Shown piece after piece: positions 57,152-64,000 of a stretch of 64,000 nucleotides of DNA. Source of the stretch: Mitsuaria sp. WAJ17 (lineage in GTDB: Bacteria; Pseudomonadota; Gammaproteobacteria; Burkholderiales; Burkholderiaceae_C). Where the stretch lies: assembly GCF_014174515.1 (NCBI RefSeq), contig NZ_JACJUG010000010.1:1-64000 (forward strand), given 5' to 3'. Every line of letters starts with the position of its first letter. Within the stretch, counting starts at the first letter, position 1. The notes under the pieces were generated by a model. The model did not search any database, was not told where the DNA came from, and saw nothing but the letters and a program-made list of their open reading frames with translations. Both the position numbers and the translations under genes were made by a program.

Positions 57152-59068
57152 TCAGTTGGACGAAGCAGCGGATGCTGCGGCAGCCGGCGCCTTGATGGTG
57201 GTCTTGAGCTGAACCTTCAGCGCTTTGTAGTAGGCGTTGGCTTCAGCCGCACTCCAGGCCTTGGCGTACTGCTGCGCGGCACGCGCGGGATCGGCCATCT
57301 GCCCCTCGCGCGGCAGCACCTGCGTCACCGCAGCGATTACATAGCTACCCTCGCCCGCCTCAAGCCCCACAAAGCTGGGCAGCTTGCCGGCGTCGGCTTG
57401 CAGGACCGCCTTGAGCACCTTGGGCGACAGCTTGCCGGGCTGCATGCGGGACACCGTCTGGACCTCCGGCAGCGCCGTCGGGTCGGCCGAGGCCTTCAAG
57501 GCCGCGAGCTTCTCAGTGCCCGCCTTCACCGCCAAGGCGGCGGCCTGGCGGGCCACCAGCAACTGCGTCACTTGGGCCTTCACATCGTCAAAGGCCGGCA
57601 TGCGGGCAGGCTTGTATTCGGTCACATGGGCGGCGACCAGTTGGCTCGGACCAAACTCGACGGCCTCTGTGTTGCGCTTGTTCTGCAGCGAGTCCTTGCT
57701 GAACACATGATCCAACAGCTTCGTCGAGGCGAGCGGCCCTTGCGCATCCGCCGAGGGCTTGCGCTGAACCTGGGCACTGCGAATGCTCAGGCCGAGCTTT
57801 TCGGCGATCGGCTTCAGGCTGTCCGACTGCTCGTAGACGGTATTGCTGAAGGTCTCGGCCAATTCGGCATAGCGCTTCTGGGCCAGCTGCTTGCGGACCT
57901 CGTTCTCGATCTCCGAGCGGACGCTGTCGAAGGACTTGGTGTCGCCACCGCGCACGGCGGTCAACTGGATGATGTGGAAGCCATACTCGGTCTCCACGAC
58001 CTTGCTGATCTCACCCGGCTTGAGCGCATAGGCCGCAGCTGCAAAGGGTTCGACCATGGCATTGCTGCGCGGGAAGAAGTCCAGATCACCACCACGGCTG
58101 GCCGAACCTTCGTCCTGCGAGTTCTTGCGGGCCACTTCGGCAAAGCTGGCCGGCGCCTTCTGCACCTGGGCGAGCAGCTCCTCGACGCGGGCTCGGGCCT
58201 TGGCCTTTTCGGCCTCAGGCGCCGACTTATCGACCTTGATCAGAATGTGACTGGCGCGGCGCTCTTCAGCGACGGTGTAGCGGTTACGGTTCTGCTCGTA
58301 GTAGTCCTTCAGGTCCTTCTCGGCCACCGTGACGCCGGCCTTCAGGGCCTCGGCATCCAGGACCACGTACTCGATCTGGGCCACCTCGGGCAGCTGGAAC
58401 TTGCTGGCGTTGGCCGGATCCTTGAAATAGGCATCCACATCGCCATCCGTGGGCTTCACCTGGGCAGCGAACTCGGCCGGGCTCAGGGTCAGCAGGCGCA
58501 CTTCGCGTCGCTGGAAGAAGGCATCGAAGGCTTGGGCCGACAGCGTGCCCCCCCCGATGGCGGAGTTCATCACGCCACGCAGGACCTGCTCCTGGGCCAT
58601 GTTGTCGCGCAGGCGGCGCTCGAACATCGGACCGTTCATACCTTGCGAGGCCAGGAGGGCAGCATTCAGCGATCCATCAGGTTGGCGCAGCGCCGCGAAC
58701 TGCGGATCCGTCAGGAAGACATGCTTGAGTTGCTCGTCCGAGACCTGCCAGTGCTGCTTGCGCACTGCGGCCTGCAGTACACGATCCAGGACGAGGTTGT
58801 CCAGCGACTGCTGGCGTGCCTCGGCCGAGTCCAGTAGCTTGGGATCCAGATTGGGCTGTTGCTGGCGCAGGCGCTCGGATTGCTGGCGATGCGCAGCATC
58901 CCACTCGGCGCGGGTGATCTTCTGGCCGTCAACCTGAGCCACCGCGGCATTGCTGCCATCCATGAAGTTGCTGTAGCCATTGACCCCCAGGGCCACAAAA
59001 GACGGCAGGATCAGGACCAGCAGGATCAGCTGGAACAGACGGTTGTGCTTGCGGACGAAATCAAACAT
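57152..59068 (-). CDS. ppiD: Periplasmic folding chaperone PpiD (SurA_N/parvulin)
   Basis: A 638-residue inner-membrane-anchored chaperone at the Sec translocon exit. N-terminal anchor LFQLILLVLILPSFVALGVN (~11-30), SurA-N-like chaperone region (VAQVDGQKITRAEWDAAHRQ), a central parvulin domain (~268-370: RRASHILIKVD, DLDFFPRSNAMVEPF, EYGFHIIQLTAVRGG) and a C-terminal chaperone part. Parvulin activity is weak or absent in E. coli PpiD; here the FGFHI-like strand is kept. It follows hupB and tRNA-Val, matching the hupB-ppiD order of E. coli. Confidence 0.95.
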   Translation of the reverse strand: MFDFVRKHNRLFQLILLVLILPSFVALGVNGYSNFMDGSNAAVAQVDGQKITRAEWDAAHRQQSERLRQQQPNLDPKLLDSAEARQQSLDNLVLDRVLQAAVRKQHWQVSDEQLKHVFLTDPQFAALRQPDGSLNAALLASQGMNGPMFERRLRDNMAQEQVLRGVMNSAIGGGTLSAQAFDAFFQRREVRLLTLSPAEFAAQVKPTDGDVDAYFKDPANASKFQLPEVAQIEYVVLDAEALKAGVTVAEKDLKDYYEQNRNRYTVAEERRASHILIKVDKSAPEAEKAKARARVEELLAQVQKAPASFAEVARKNSQDEGSASRGGDLDFFPRSNAMVEPFAAAAYALKPGEISKVVETEYGFHIIQLTAVRGGDTKSFDSVRSEIENEVRKQLAQKRYAELAETFSNTVYEQSDSLKPIAEKLGLSIRSAQVQRKPSADAQGPLASTKLLDHVFSKDSLQNKRNTEAVEFGPSQLVAAHVTEYKPARMPAFDDVKAQVTQLLVARQAAALAVKAGTEKLAALKASADPTALPEVQTVSRMQPGKLSPKVLKAVLQADAGKLPSFVGLEAGEGSYVIAAVTQVLPREGQMADPARAAQQYAKAWSAAEANAYYKALKVQLKTTIKAPAAAASAASSN

Positions 59069-59148
59069 TCAAAACCTCGGAAGGGCCGAAGACGGGCACC
59101 CCGTACTGGCGGATCACAGGGCCTGACAAAGGCCGCATCAATTGCGAC

Positions 59149-59172
59149 AAAGGCGAACCGGAGTTCGCCTTT
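59149..59172 (-). terminator. Terminator after tRNA-Val
   Basis: A perfect 9-bp stem (AAAGGCGAA/TTCGCCTTT) with a 6-nt loop, lying between the tRNA and ppiD. The U-run is formed only by the stem's own Ts, so strength is moderate. Confidence 0.7.
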
Positions 59173-59238
59173 GCTGCGTGGCATTCTATCCCGCACCACC
59201 GACACGCACCGCGCAGTGCGAATCATGGGTGTAGGAAC

Positions 59239-59314
59239 TGGTGGGTGCTAACGGGCTCGAACCGCTGACATCTTCCGTGTAAGGGAAGCGCTCTACCAAC
59301 TGAGCTAAGCACCC
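59239..59314 (-). tRNA. tRNA-Val (anticodon TAC)
   Basis: Minus-strand cloverleaf: acceptor GGGTGCT/AGCACCC, D-arm AGCTCAGTTGGTAGAGC, anticodon stem CTTCC/GGAAG around CTTACAC, T-arm with GGTTCGAGCCC, discriminator A and encoded CCA. It begins 14 nt after the hupB stop, with no terminator between, so the two are probably cotranscribed. Confidence 0.98.
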
Positions 59315-59328
59315 GCAAAGAAAGGAAT

Positions 59329-59601
59329 TCAGTTCACCGCGTCCTTGAGCGCCTTGCCGGGACGGAACTTCGGCACCTTGGCAGACTTGATCTTGATCGT
59401 GTCACCGGTGCGAGGGTTGCGTCCGCTGCGCGCAGCGCGCTTGGTCACGCTGAAGGTGCCGAAGCCTACCAGAGAAACCGTGCCGTTTTTCTTGAGCGTG
59501 GTCTTCACGCCGCCGATCATGGCTTCCAGCGCACGGGCGGCGGCGGCCTTGGAGATGTCGGCCTGCTTGGCAATGTGTTCGATCAATTCAGACTTGTTCA
59601 C
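59329..59601 (-). CDS. hupB: DNA-binding protein HU-beta
   Basis: A 90-residue [62 protein letters not shown] and [19 protein letters not shown], with the RSGRNPRTG beta-arm tip that inserts into the minor groove. The start is a GTG at 59601 with a GAGGGG site upstream. Note the leader holds a 12-bp imperfect repeat array. It lies downstream of pgsA with a 308-bp gap, then tRNA-Val and ppiD. Confidence 0.97.
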   Translation of the reverse strand: MNKSELIEHIAKQADISKAAAARALEAMIGGVKTTLKKNGTVSLVGFGTFSVTKRAARSGRNPRTGDTIKIKSAKVPKFRPGKALKDAVN

Positions 59602-59652
59602 AAACCTACCCCTCAACAACATGCTTGGACGCGCAGGCGCTCGCAATGAATG

Positions 59653-59711
59653 CCCTGTTGGCGCCCTGCTGGAAGCCCCGCGGGAAGTCCTGATGGATGC
59701 CCTGCTGGATG
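59653..59711. repeat. Imperfect 12-bp tandem repeats in the hupB leader
   Basis: Five units, CCCTGTTGGCG (11 nt), CCCTGCTGGAAG, CCCCGCGGGAAG, TCCTGATGGATG and CCCTGCTGGATG, follow each other without gaps 52-110 nt upstream of the hupB GTG. Each could form weak pairing with the next. The rest of 59602-59909 shows only a -10-like TAGAAT (minus strand, 59776-59771); no gene was found. Confidence 0.65.
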
Positions 59712-59909
59712 CACAACGCCCGCCCGGAGCCGGTGCCGCATTGGCAGCAAGCGTCCATTGGGGAAGCGGATTCTAGACCGAATCAGCCGGCCGCCCGGAC
59801 GGGTACAAGCCCGGATGTCAGGCCCTTGCAGGCCGCGGCGGTCCGGCGCTCGAGAACCCATGCACCCTGCTTGCGGGACAGGGCGGGAGCCTCCAGGAAA
59901 GCCAAGCCC

Positions 59910-60476
59910 TCAGCGCGCCTTGGCGCGGATCTCCGGCACGGCCTTCTGCAGGTAATAGACCATGGACCAGATCGTGAGCACCACGGCGGCCAGGATCAGC
60001 CAGGTTCCCCAGACACGTGTGGGAATGAGGCCGAAAAGCCGACCGTCGTACAGCAGGAAGGGGATGGCGACCATCTGCACGGTCGTCTTGAGCTTGCCCA
60101 CCATGTGGACCGCGACACTTCGCGAGGCGCCGATCTGGGCCATCCATTCGCGCAGGGCGGAGATGGCGATCTCACGGCCGATGATGACCAGTGCCACCAG
60201 GGCATTGACCCGCCCCAGCTCCAGCAGGATCAGCAAAGCGGCGCAGACCAGGAACTTGTCGGCCACCGGATCCAGGAAGGCCCCGAATGAGGAGGTCTGG
60301 TTCAGCTTGCGGGCCAGGTAGCCGTCCAGCCAGTCAGTCAGGGCGACCAGCACAAACAGCGAAGTGGCAAAGAGGTTCTGGTGCCCCGGCTCGATGTCCA
60401 GGTAGAACACGCCGACGATCAGCGGAATCGCGACGATGCGCGCCCAGGTCAGCAAGGTTGGCAGGGTCAGAAACAT
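59910..60476 (-). CDS. pgsA: CDP-diacylglycerol-glycerol-3-phosphate 3-phosphatidyltransferase
   Basis: A 188-residue membrane enzyme that makes phosphatidylglycerol phosphate. The CDP-alcohol phosphotransferase motif D-G-x2-A-R-x8-G-x3-D-x3-D is intact in DWLDGYLARKLNQTSSFGAF with LDPVADK. About five to six helices (LPTLLTWARIVAIPLIVGVF, LVALVIIGREIAISAL, WLILAAVVLTIWSMVYYL). ATG 60476 was chosen; a GTG five codons upstream is possible. uvrC and pgsA are near each other as in many gammaproteobacteria. Confidence 0.96.
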   Translation of the reverse strand: MFLTLPTLLTWARIVAIPLIVGVFYLDIEPGHQNLFATSLFVLVALTDWLDGYLARKLNQTSSFGAFLDPVADKFLVCAALLILLELGRVNALVALVIIGREIAISALREWMAQIGASRSVAVHMVGKLKTTVQMVAIPFLLYDGRLFGLIPTRVWGTWLILAAVVLTIWSMVYYLQKAVPEIRAKAR

Positions 60477-60539
60477 GGGCGCATTGTGCACGAGCCCGAA
60501 CGGCCTTCAGGCCTGTACGTTGTTGCTGTGATGCTGCGC

Positions 60540-61142
60540 TCATTCATCCAGCGTTCGTGGCTTGAATTTGCGCTGGTCATTGAAGAGGAAGGTCTCGCTG
60601 AAGACCCAGGGCTTGGGCAGTGCCGAGACGTTGCCAAAGGGAGCAGCGCGGTGCACGGCATCCATGGCCAGTTGCACGGTGTCCAGCGCCTGCCCGGGCT
60701 TGCGAAGGACCTTGATGTGCCGCACATGGCCATCGACCGTCAGCTCCACCTCGAGCACAGGGATGGCCAGCAGCACCTCCGGCACCGTGCCCATGTAGCT
60801 GCGATCAGGGTTGGCAGCAACCAGGCGCTGCGCCGCCTGGCGCCGCAGCTCCGCATGGGAACGCGGCGTCCTGGGCGGCCCCAGCGAGACCTGCCCCCCT
60901 GCCCCGCCCTTGTCCGGCACGGACGAAGTCGGCGCACCGCCGCCCTTGGCGGGAGAGGGGGACGCCGACGCGCCCGGGGAGGGCGTGGCACCGGGCGCCG
61001 AGTGGGGTGCCGAGGTGGGCGAATTGCTGCAGCCTGACAGCGCCAGCAGCAGGGCCAGGCCTGAGCCCGCTACGCAACGGTGGCCGGGCAGGAAATAGGC
61101 AGCCCCTGCACGGGGGCGCGACGACTTGTCAATGCAGGACAC
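60540..61142 (-). CDS. Lipoprotein with TonB-C-like domain, function unknown
   Basis: About 200 residues. A lipoprotein signal precedes lipobox LSGC (Cys38), then a Pro/Ser/Gly/Ala linker (~40-95) and a ~110-residue C-terminal domain: [60 protein letters not shown]. The strand-helix-strand pattern V.LTVDG.V..I.V...P resembles TonB C-terminal folds. The only likely start is a GTG at 61142 that overlaps the uvrC stop by 14 nt; this leaves a long charged lead-in before the signal core, so the start is uncertain. Located between uvrC and pgsA. Confidence 0.7.
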   Translation of the reverse strand: MSCIDKSSRPRAGAAYFLPGHRCVAGSGLALLLALSGCSNSPTSAPHSAPGATPSPGASASPSPAKGGGAPTSSVPDKGGAGGQVSLGPPRTPRSHAELRRQAAQRLVAANPDRSYMGTVPEVLLAIPVLEVELTVDGHVRHIKVLRKPGQALDTVQLAMDAVHRAAPFGNVSALPKPWVFSETFLFNDQRKFKPRTLDE

Positions 61143-63249
61143 GATAGATTTCCTCGGCAAGTTCACGCGAGATGCCCTTGACGCTGGCGATATCCTCGAC
61201 GCTGGCCGCAGCCACACCGCGTACACCGCCGAAGCGTTGAAGCAGCTGGGCGCGCTTCTTGGGGCCCACTCCAGGCACGTCTTCCAGGCGCGAGCCACCC
61301 GTGCGCACGGCCGCACGCTTGGCTCGCATGCCGGTGATGGCGAAGCGATGGGCCTCGTCCCGGATCTGCGCCACCAGCATCAGGGCCGCCGAGTCGCGAC
61401 CCAGATAGACTTTTTCGCGGCCATCGGCAAACACCAACTCCTCCAGACCGACCTTGCGGCCCTCGCCTTTCTCGACGCCGGCCAGCAGACCGAGGTCCAG
61501 CCCGAGTTCCTCGAACACTTCACGCGCCATGGAGATCTGCCCCTTGCCGCCATCGACCAGCACCAGGTCCGGCATGCGCCCCGTGCCCAGTTGAACAGCC
61601 TCGGCGAGCTTGGCGTAACGGCGTGTGAGCACCTGGCGCATCGCGGCGTAGTCATCGCCGCCGGTGATGCCCTCGATGTTGTAGCGGCGGTATTCGCTGC
61701 TGACCATCTGATGCCCCTGGAAGACGACGCAGGACGCCTGCGTGGCCTCGCCCGCGGTATGGCTGATGTCGAAGCACTCGACGCGAAATGCCTCCAGGTC
61801 CGCCACATTGAGATCCAAGGCCTCGACCAGGGCGCGGGTGCGTGCCTGCTGGGAGCCCTCCTCCGATAGCAGACGGGCAAGGGCCAGCTCAGCCCCCTTG
61901 ATGCACATCTCCTGCCAGATGCGGCGCTGGCCGCGGGGTTGCGCCTGCACGGTGACCCTGGCGCCCTGCTGGGCACTCAGCGCAGCAGCCAGGCCCTCGT
62001 CCACTGCCTCGCTGACGACGATCAGCGACGGCACGGCGGCCTCCAGGTAGTGCTGGGCCATGAAGGCCTCCAGGACCTGCCGCTCGGGGCTGGGACGGGT
62101 CGCTGCCGCACCGCCGCCGTCGAGCTCTTCCGCCTCATCCTCGACAAAGAGCTGCGTGCCCTCCTCCACATGCTTGGGAAAGAAGGCGCGGTCACCGAGG
62201 TGGCGCCCACCGCGTACCATGGCCATGTTGACGCAGGCCCGCCCGCCCTGGACCTTGACCGCCAGCACATCGACATCACGGTCCCGACCGGTCGCACTGC
62301 TTTCGTCCACGGCCTGCTGCTGCAGTACCCGGGATAGGGCCGAGATCTGGTTGCGCACGTCGGCAGCCTGCTCATACTGCAAGGCCTCGGCATAGGCCAT
62401 CATCTGCACCTGCAGGCCCTGCAGCACCTCGTCTGTCTCGCCCAGCAGGAAGCGCTCGGCATTGCGCACATCGCGCGCGTAGGCCTCACCCTGGTTCTCG
62501 GGGACGCAGGGCCCAGAGCAGCGGCGGATCTGGAACAGCAGGCAAGGCCGGCTGCGGTTGTTGAAGACCGTGTCTTCACAGGTGCGCAGCCGGAATACCT
62601 TTTGAATCAGCTGTATCGATTCCTTGACCGCCCATGCACTTGGATACGGCCCGAAGTAGCGATGCCGGCGATCCACGCCGCCGCGGTAGTAGCTCACCCG
62701 CGGATAAGCATGGGCGCTGAGGCGCAGATAGGGATAGCTCTTGTCATCCCGGAAGAGGATGTTGAAGCGTGGGTTCAGCGCCTTGATCAGGTTGTTTTCC
62801 AGCAGCAGGGCCTCGGCTTCGGTGCGCACCACCGTGGTCTCCAGCCGTGCGATGCGGGCCACCATGAGGCCAATGCGGGTCCCGCCATGGTTCTTCTGGA
62901 AATAGCTGGACACCCGCTTCTTCAGGTTCTTGGCCTTGCCGACGTACAGCACCTGGTCTTGCGCATCGAAGTACCGGTAGACGCCCGGCAGCCCCGGCAG
63001 GGCAGCGACCTCAGCCAGCACCCGATCCCGCACGACCAGTGCCGCGGCCTCGACCTCGGCCACGCGCTGGGCCTCCGCTCGCTCCACTGCCTCGCGCTCC
63101 TCGGCCCAGGCCGAGATCTGTGCCTCGCCCAGCGCCGAGGGCGCCCCGGATGCCGCCTGGCCCGACACTGACATGCCCGCCTCCGCAGGCCTGGCGATGC
63201 TCTCTGGCAGTTCTGTGCTCGTCACGGGACCCGGCGTCTTCTTGCTCAT
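61129..63249 (-). CDS. uvrC: Excinuclease ABC subunit C
   Basis: A 706-residue UvrC, which makes both incisions in nucleotide excision repair. GIY-YIG nuclease at ~84-165 ([24 protein letters not shown]), a Cys-rich segment ([27 protein letters not shown]), UVR motif (~285-315), RNase H-like nuclease ([32 protein letters not shown]) and C-terminal HhH pair ([20 protein letters not shown]). An extra ~70-residue Ala/Glu-rich N-terminus precedes the GIY-YIG domain, against ~15 in E. coli. ATG 63249 is the only good early start. It is divergent from earP. Confidence 0.96.
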   Translation of the reverse strand: MSKKTPGPVTSTELPESIARPAEAGMSVSGQAASGAPSALGEAQISAWAEEREAVERAEAQRVAEVEAAALVVRDRVLAEVAALPGLPGVYRYFDAQDQVLYVGKAKNLKKRVSSYFQKNHGGTRIGLMVARIARLETTVVRTEAEALLLENNLIKALNPRFNILFRDDKSYPYLRLSAHAYPRVSYYRGGVDRRHRYFGPYPSAWAVKESIQLIQKVFRLRTCEDTVFNNRSRPCLLFQIRRCSGPCVPENQGEAYARDVRNAERFLLGETDEVLQGLQVQMMAYAEALQYEQAADVRNQISALSRVLQQQAVDESSATGRDRDVDVLAVKVQGGRACVNMAMVRGGRHLGDRAFFPKHVEEGTQLFVEDEAEELDGGGAAATRPSPERQVLEAFMAQHYLEAAVPSLIVVSEAVDEGLAAALSAQQGARVTVQAQPRGQRRIWQEMCIKGAELALARLLSEEGSQQARTRALVEALDLNVADLEAFRVECFDISHTAGEATQASCVVFQGHQMVSSEYRRYNIEGITGGDDYAAMRQVLTRRYAKLAEAVQLGTGRMPDLVLVDGGKGQISMAREVFEELGLDLGLLAGVEKGEGRKVGLEELVFADGREKVYLGRDSAALMLVAQIRDEAHRFAITGMRAKRAAVRTGGSRLEDVPGVGPKKRAQLLQRFGGVRGVAAASVEDIASVKGISRELAEEIYRVLH

Positions 63250-63282
63250 GGGCGCGATTGTGCCGCCGCCGATAATGCCCCG

Positions 63283-64000
63283 ATGGATTCAAGAGCCTGG
63301 GACGTGTTCTGCCGCGTCATCGACAACTACGGCGATGCCGGCGTCTGCTGGCGCCTGTGCCAGGACCTTGCGCGGCGCGGCCATCAAGTCAGGCTGTGGA
63401 TCGACGATGCCCGGCCCCTGCAGTGGATGGCAGACCCCGCCGGCCTTGAGGCCGTCCAGCTCATGGCCTGGGACGAGGCTGCCCTGCACTTCGAGGCACG
63501 GCCCGGCGGCGTCGTGATCGAGGCCTTCGGATGCGAGTTGCCCGATGCCGTGAAGGCGCGCATGGCCGCGGCCACACCGACACCGCAGTGGGTCAACCTG
63601 GAATACCTCAGCGCTGAAGACTACGTGGAGCGCAGCCATGGCCTTCGATCGCCGCAGTGGCAGGGCCCGGCCGCAGGGCTGGAGAAGTTTTTCTTCTACC
63701 CCGGCTTCACGACCCGCACGGGCGGCCTGCTGCGAGAACCCGGACTGATCGAAGCACTGGACGCTGCCGATCATCAGCCATGGCTGGCCCGGCAGGGCGT
63801 CTCGCCCAAGGCCGGCGAGCGCCTGGTCAGCCTCTTCTGCTACGACAACCCCGCACTGCCCCGCCTGATGCGAGGCCTGGCCGACACCCCGACCCTGGTT
63901 CTGGCCTGCCCCGGCCCCGGCAGCCGCATGCTCCAGACCCTGCAGGCTGCGAATGCCCTGCCGGAAGGCCTGAGGGTGCAGCACCTCCCCTTCATGCACC
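63283..64000 (+). CDS. earP: EF-P arginine rhamnosyltransferase EarP (5' part)
   Basis: First ~239 codons of EarP, running off the right edge without a stop. EarP transfers rhamnose from dTDP-rhamnose to Arg32 of elongation factor P, which helps ribosomes at polyproline stretches. Family marks: [20 protein letters not shown] with catalytic-type D14 and D18, [42 protein letters not shown] and the RSHGLRSPQ segment, then [17 protein letters not shown]. It is divergent from uvrC with 33 bp between the ATGs. efp is expected just downstream, outside the window. Confidence 0.95.
   Translation, partial: MDSRAWDVFCRVIDNYGDAGVCWRLCQDLARRGHQVRLWIDDARPLQWMADPAGLEAVQLMAWDEAALHFEARPGGVVIEAFGCELPDAVKARMAAATPTPQWVNLEYLSAEDYVERSHGLRSPQWQGPAAGLEKFFFYPGFTTRTGGLLREPGLIEALDAADHQPWLARQGVSPKAGERLVSLFCYDNPALPRLMRGLADTPTLVLACPGPGSRMLQTLQAANALPEGLRVQHLPFMH

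Noticed and set aside
63250-63282. LexA (SOS) box in front of uvrC
   Set aside because: No CTGT-N8-ACAG pattern in the 33-bp uvrC-earP gap.

Overview
The window is a high-GC chromosomal segment of a betaproteobacterium, most likely order Burkholderiales (a Roseateles/Rubrivivax/Ideonella-like lineage is a guess from overall flavour, not proved). Evidence: the Burkholderiales-style blocks pepA-holC, trxA-rho-rpmE, ftsH-folP-glmM next to pstSCAB-phoU-phoB-phoR, carA-carB-greA, surE-pcm-nlpD-rpoS-rlmD and hupB-tRNA-Val-ppiD; an earP homologue; many GTG starts; very long antisense open frames typical of GC-rich DNA. No insertion sequence, phage, CRISPR array, rRNA or plasmid feature was seen. This is core chromosome with a few lineage-specific insertions.

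Layout. 1-8.3 kb: edge of a branched-chain amino-acid binding protein gene, an Ala/Pro-rich unknown protein coupled to holC, pepA, divergent lptF-lptG, then a possible sulfur block (CbiX-like chelatase, CysB-like LysR regulator, methionine-type aminotransferase). 8.3-16.2 kb: accessory-looking genes: FimV-like protein, Crp/Fnr regulator, APH-type phosphotransferase, unknown protein, GST, a miniature flagellar-rod-like protein behind a near-consensus sigma-28 promoter, a PAS-GGDEF protein with a destroyed active site, a SnoaL-like secreted protein. 16.2-25 kb: tRNA-Arg, OPT transporter, tRNA-Pro and an AddB-AddA type helicase-nuclease pair. 25-29 kb: trxA, rho (with a structured leader), rpmE type B, a large membrane protein of unknown function.

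29-39 kb is the phosphate block: pstS-pstC-pstA-pstB-phoU-phoB-phoR on the minus strand, with a divergent fasciclin-domain lipoprotein gene. Between pstS and that gene lie two back-to-back sets of 11-bp-phased Pho-box repeats, so the lipoprotein is probably a PhoB target. glmM, folP, ftsH and rlmE follow, with yhbY divergent. 42-51 kb: a DUF4149-like membrane protein, greA, carB, carA (with an intrinsic-terminator-like hairpin just upstream of its start), a GlcG/HbpS-like protein, a BAX-inhibitor-1 family protein and rlmD. 51-54.7 kb: rpoS, nlpD, pcm, surE. 54.9-64 kb: a quinone-oxidoreductase-like enzyme, an orphan LuxR-type response regulator, tRNA-His, ppiD, tRNA-Val, hupB, pgsA, a lipoprotein, uvrC and the 5' part of earP.

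The strongest candidates for something new are the sigma-28-driven mini rod protein, the Pho-box-flanked fasciclin lipoprotein, the holC-coupled PopZ-like architecture, the carAB leader hairpin and the degenerate PAS-GGDEF protein. No complete undescribed multi-gene system was found.
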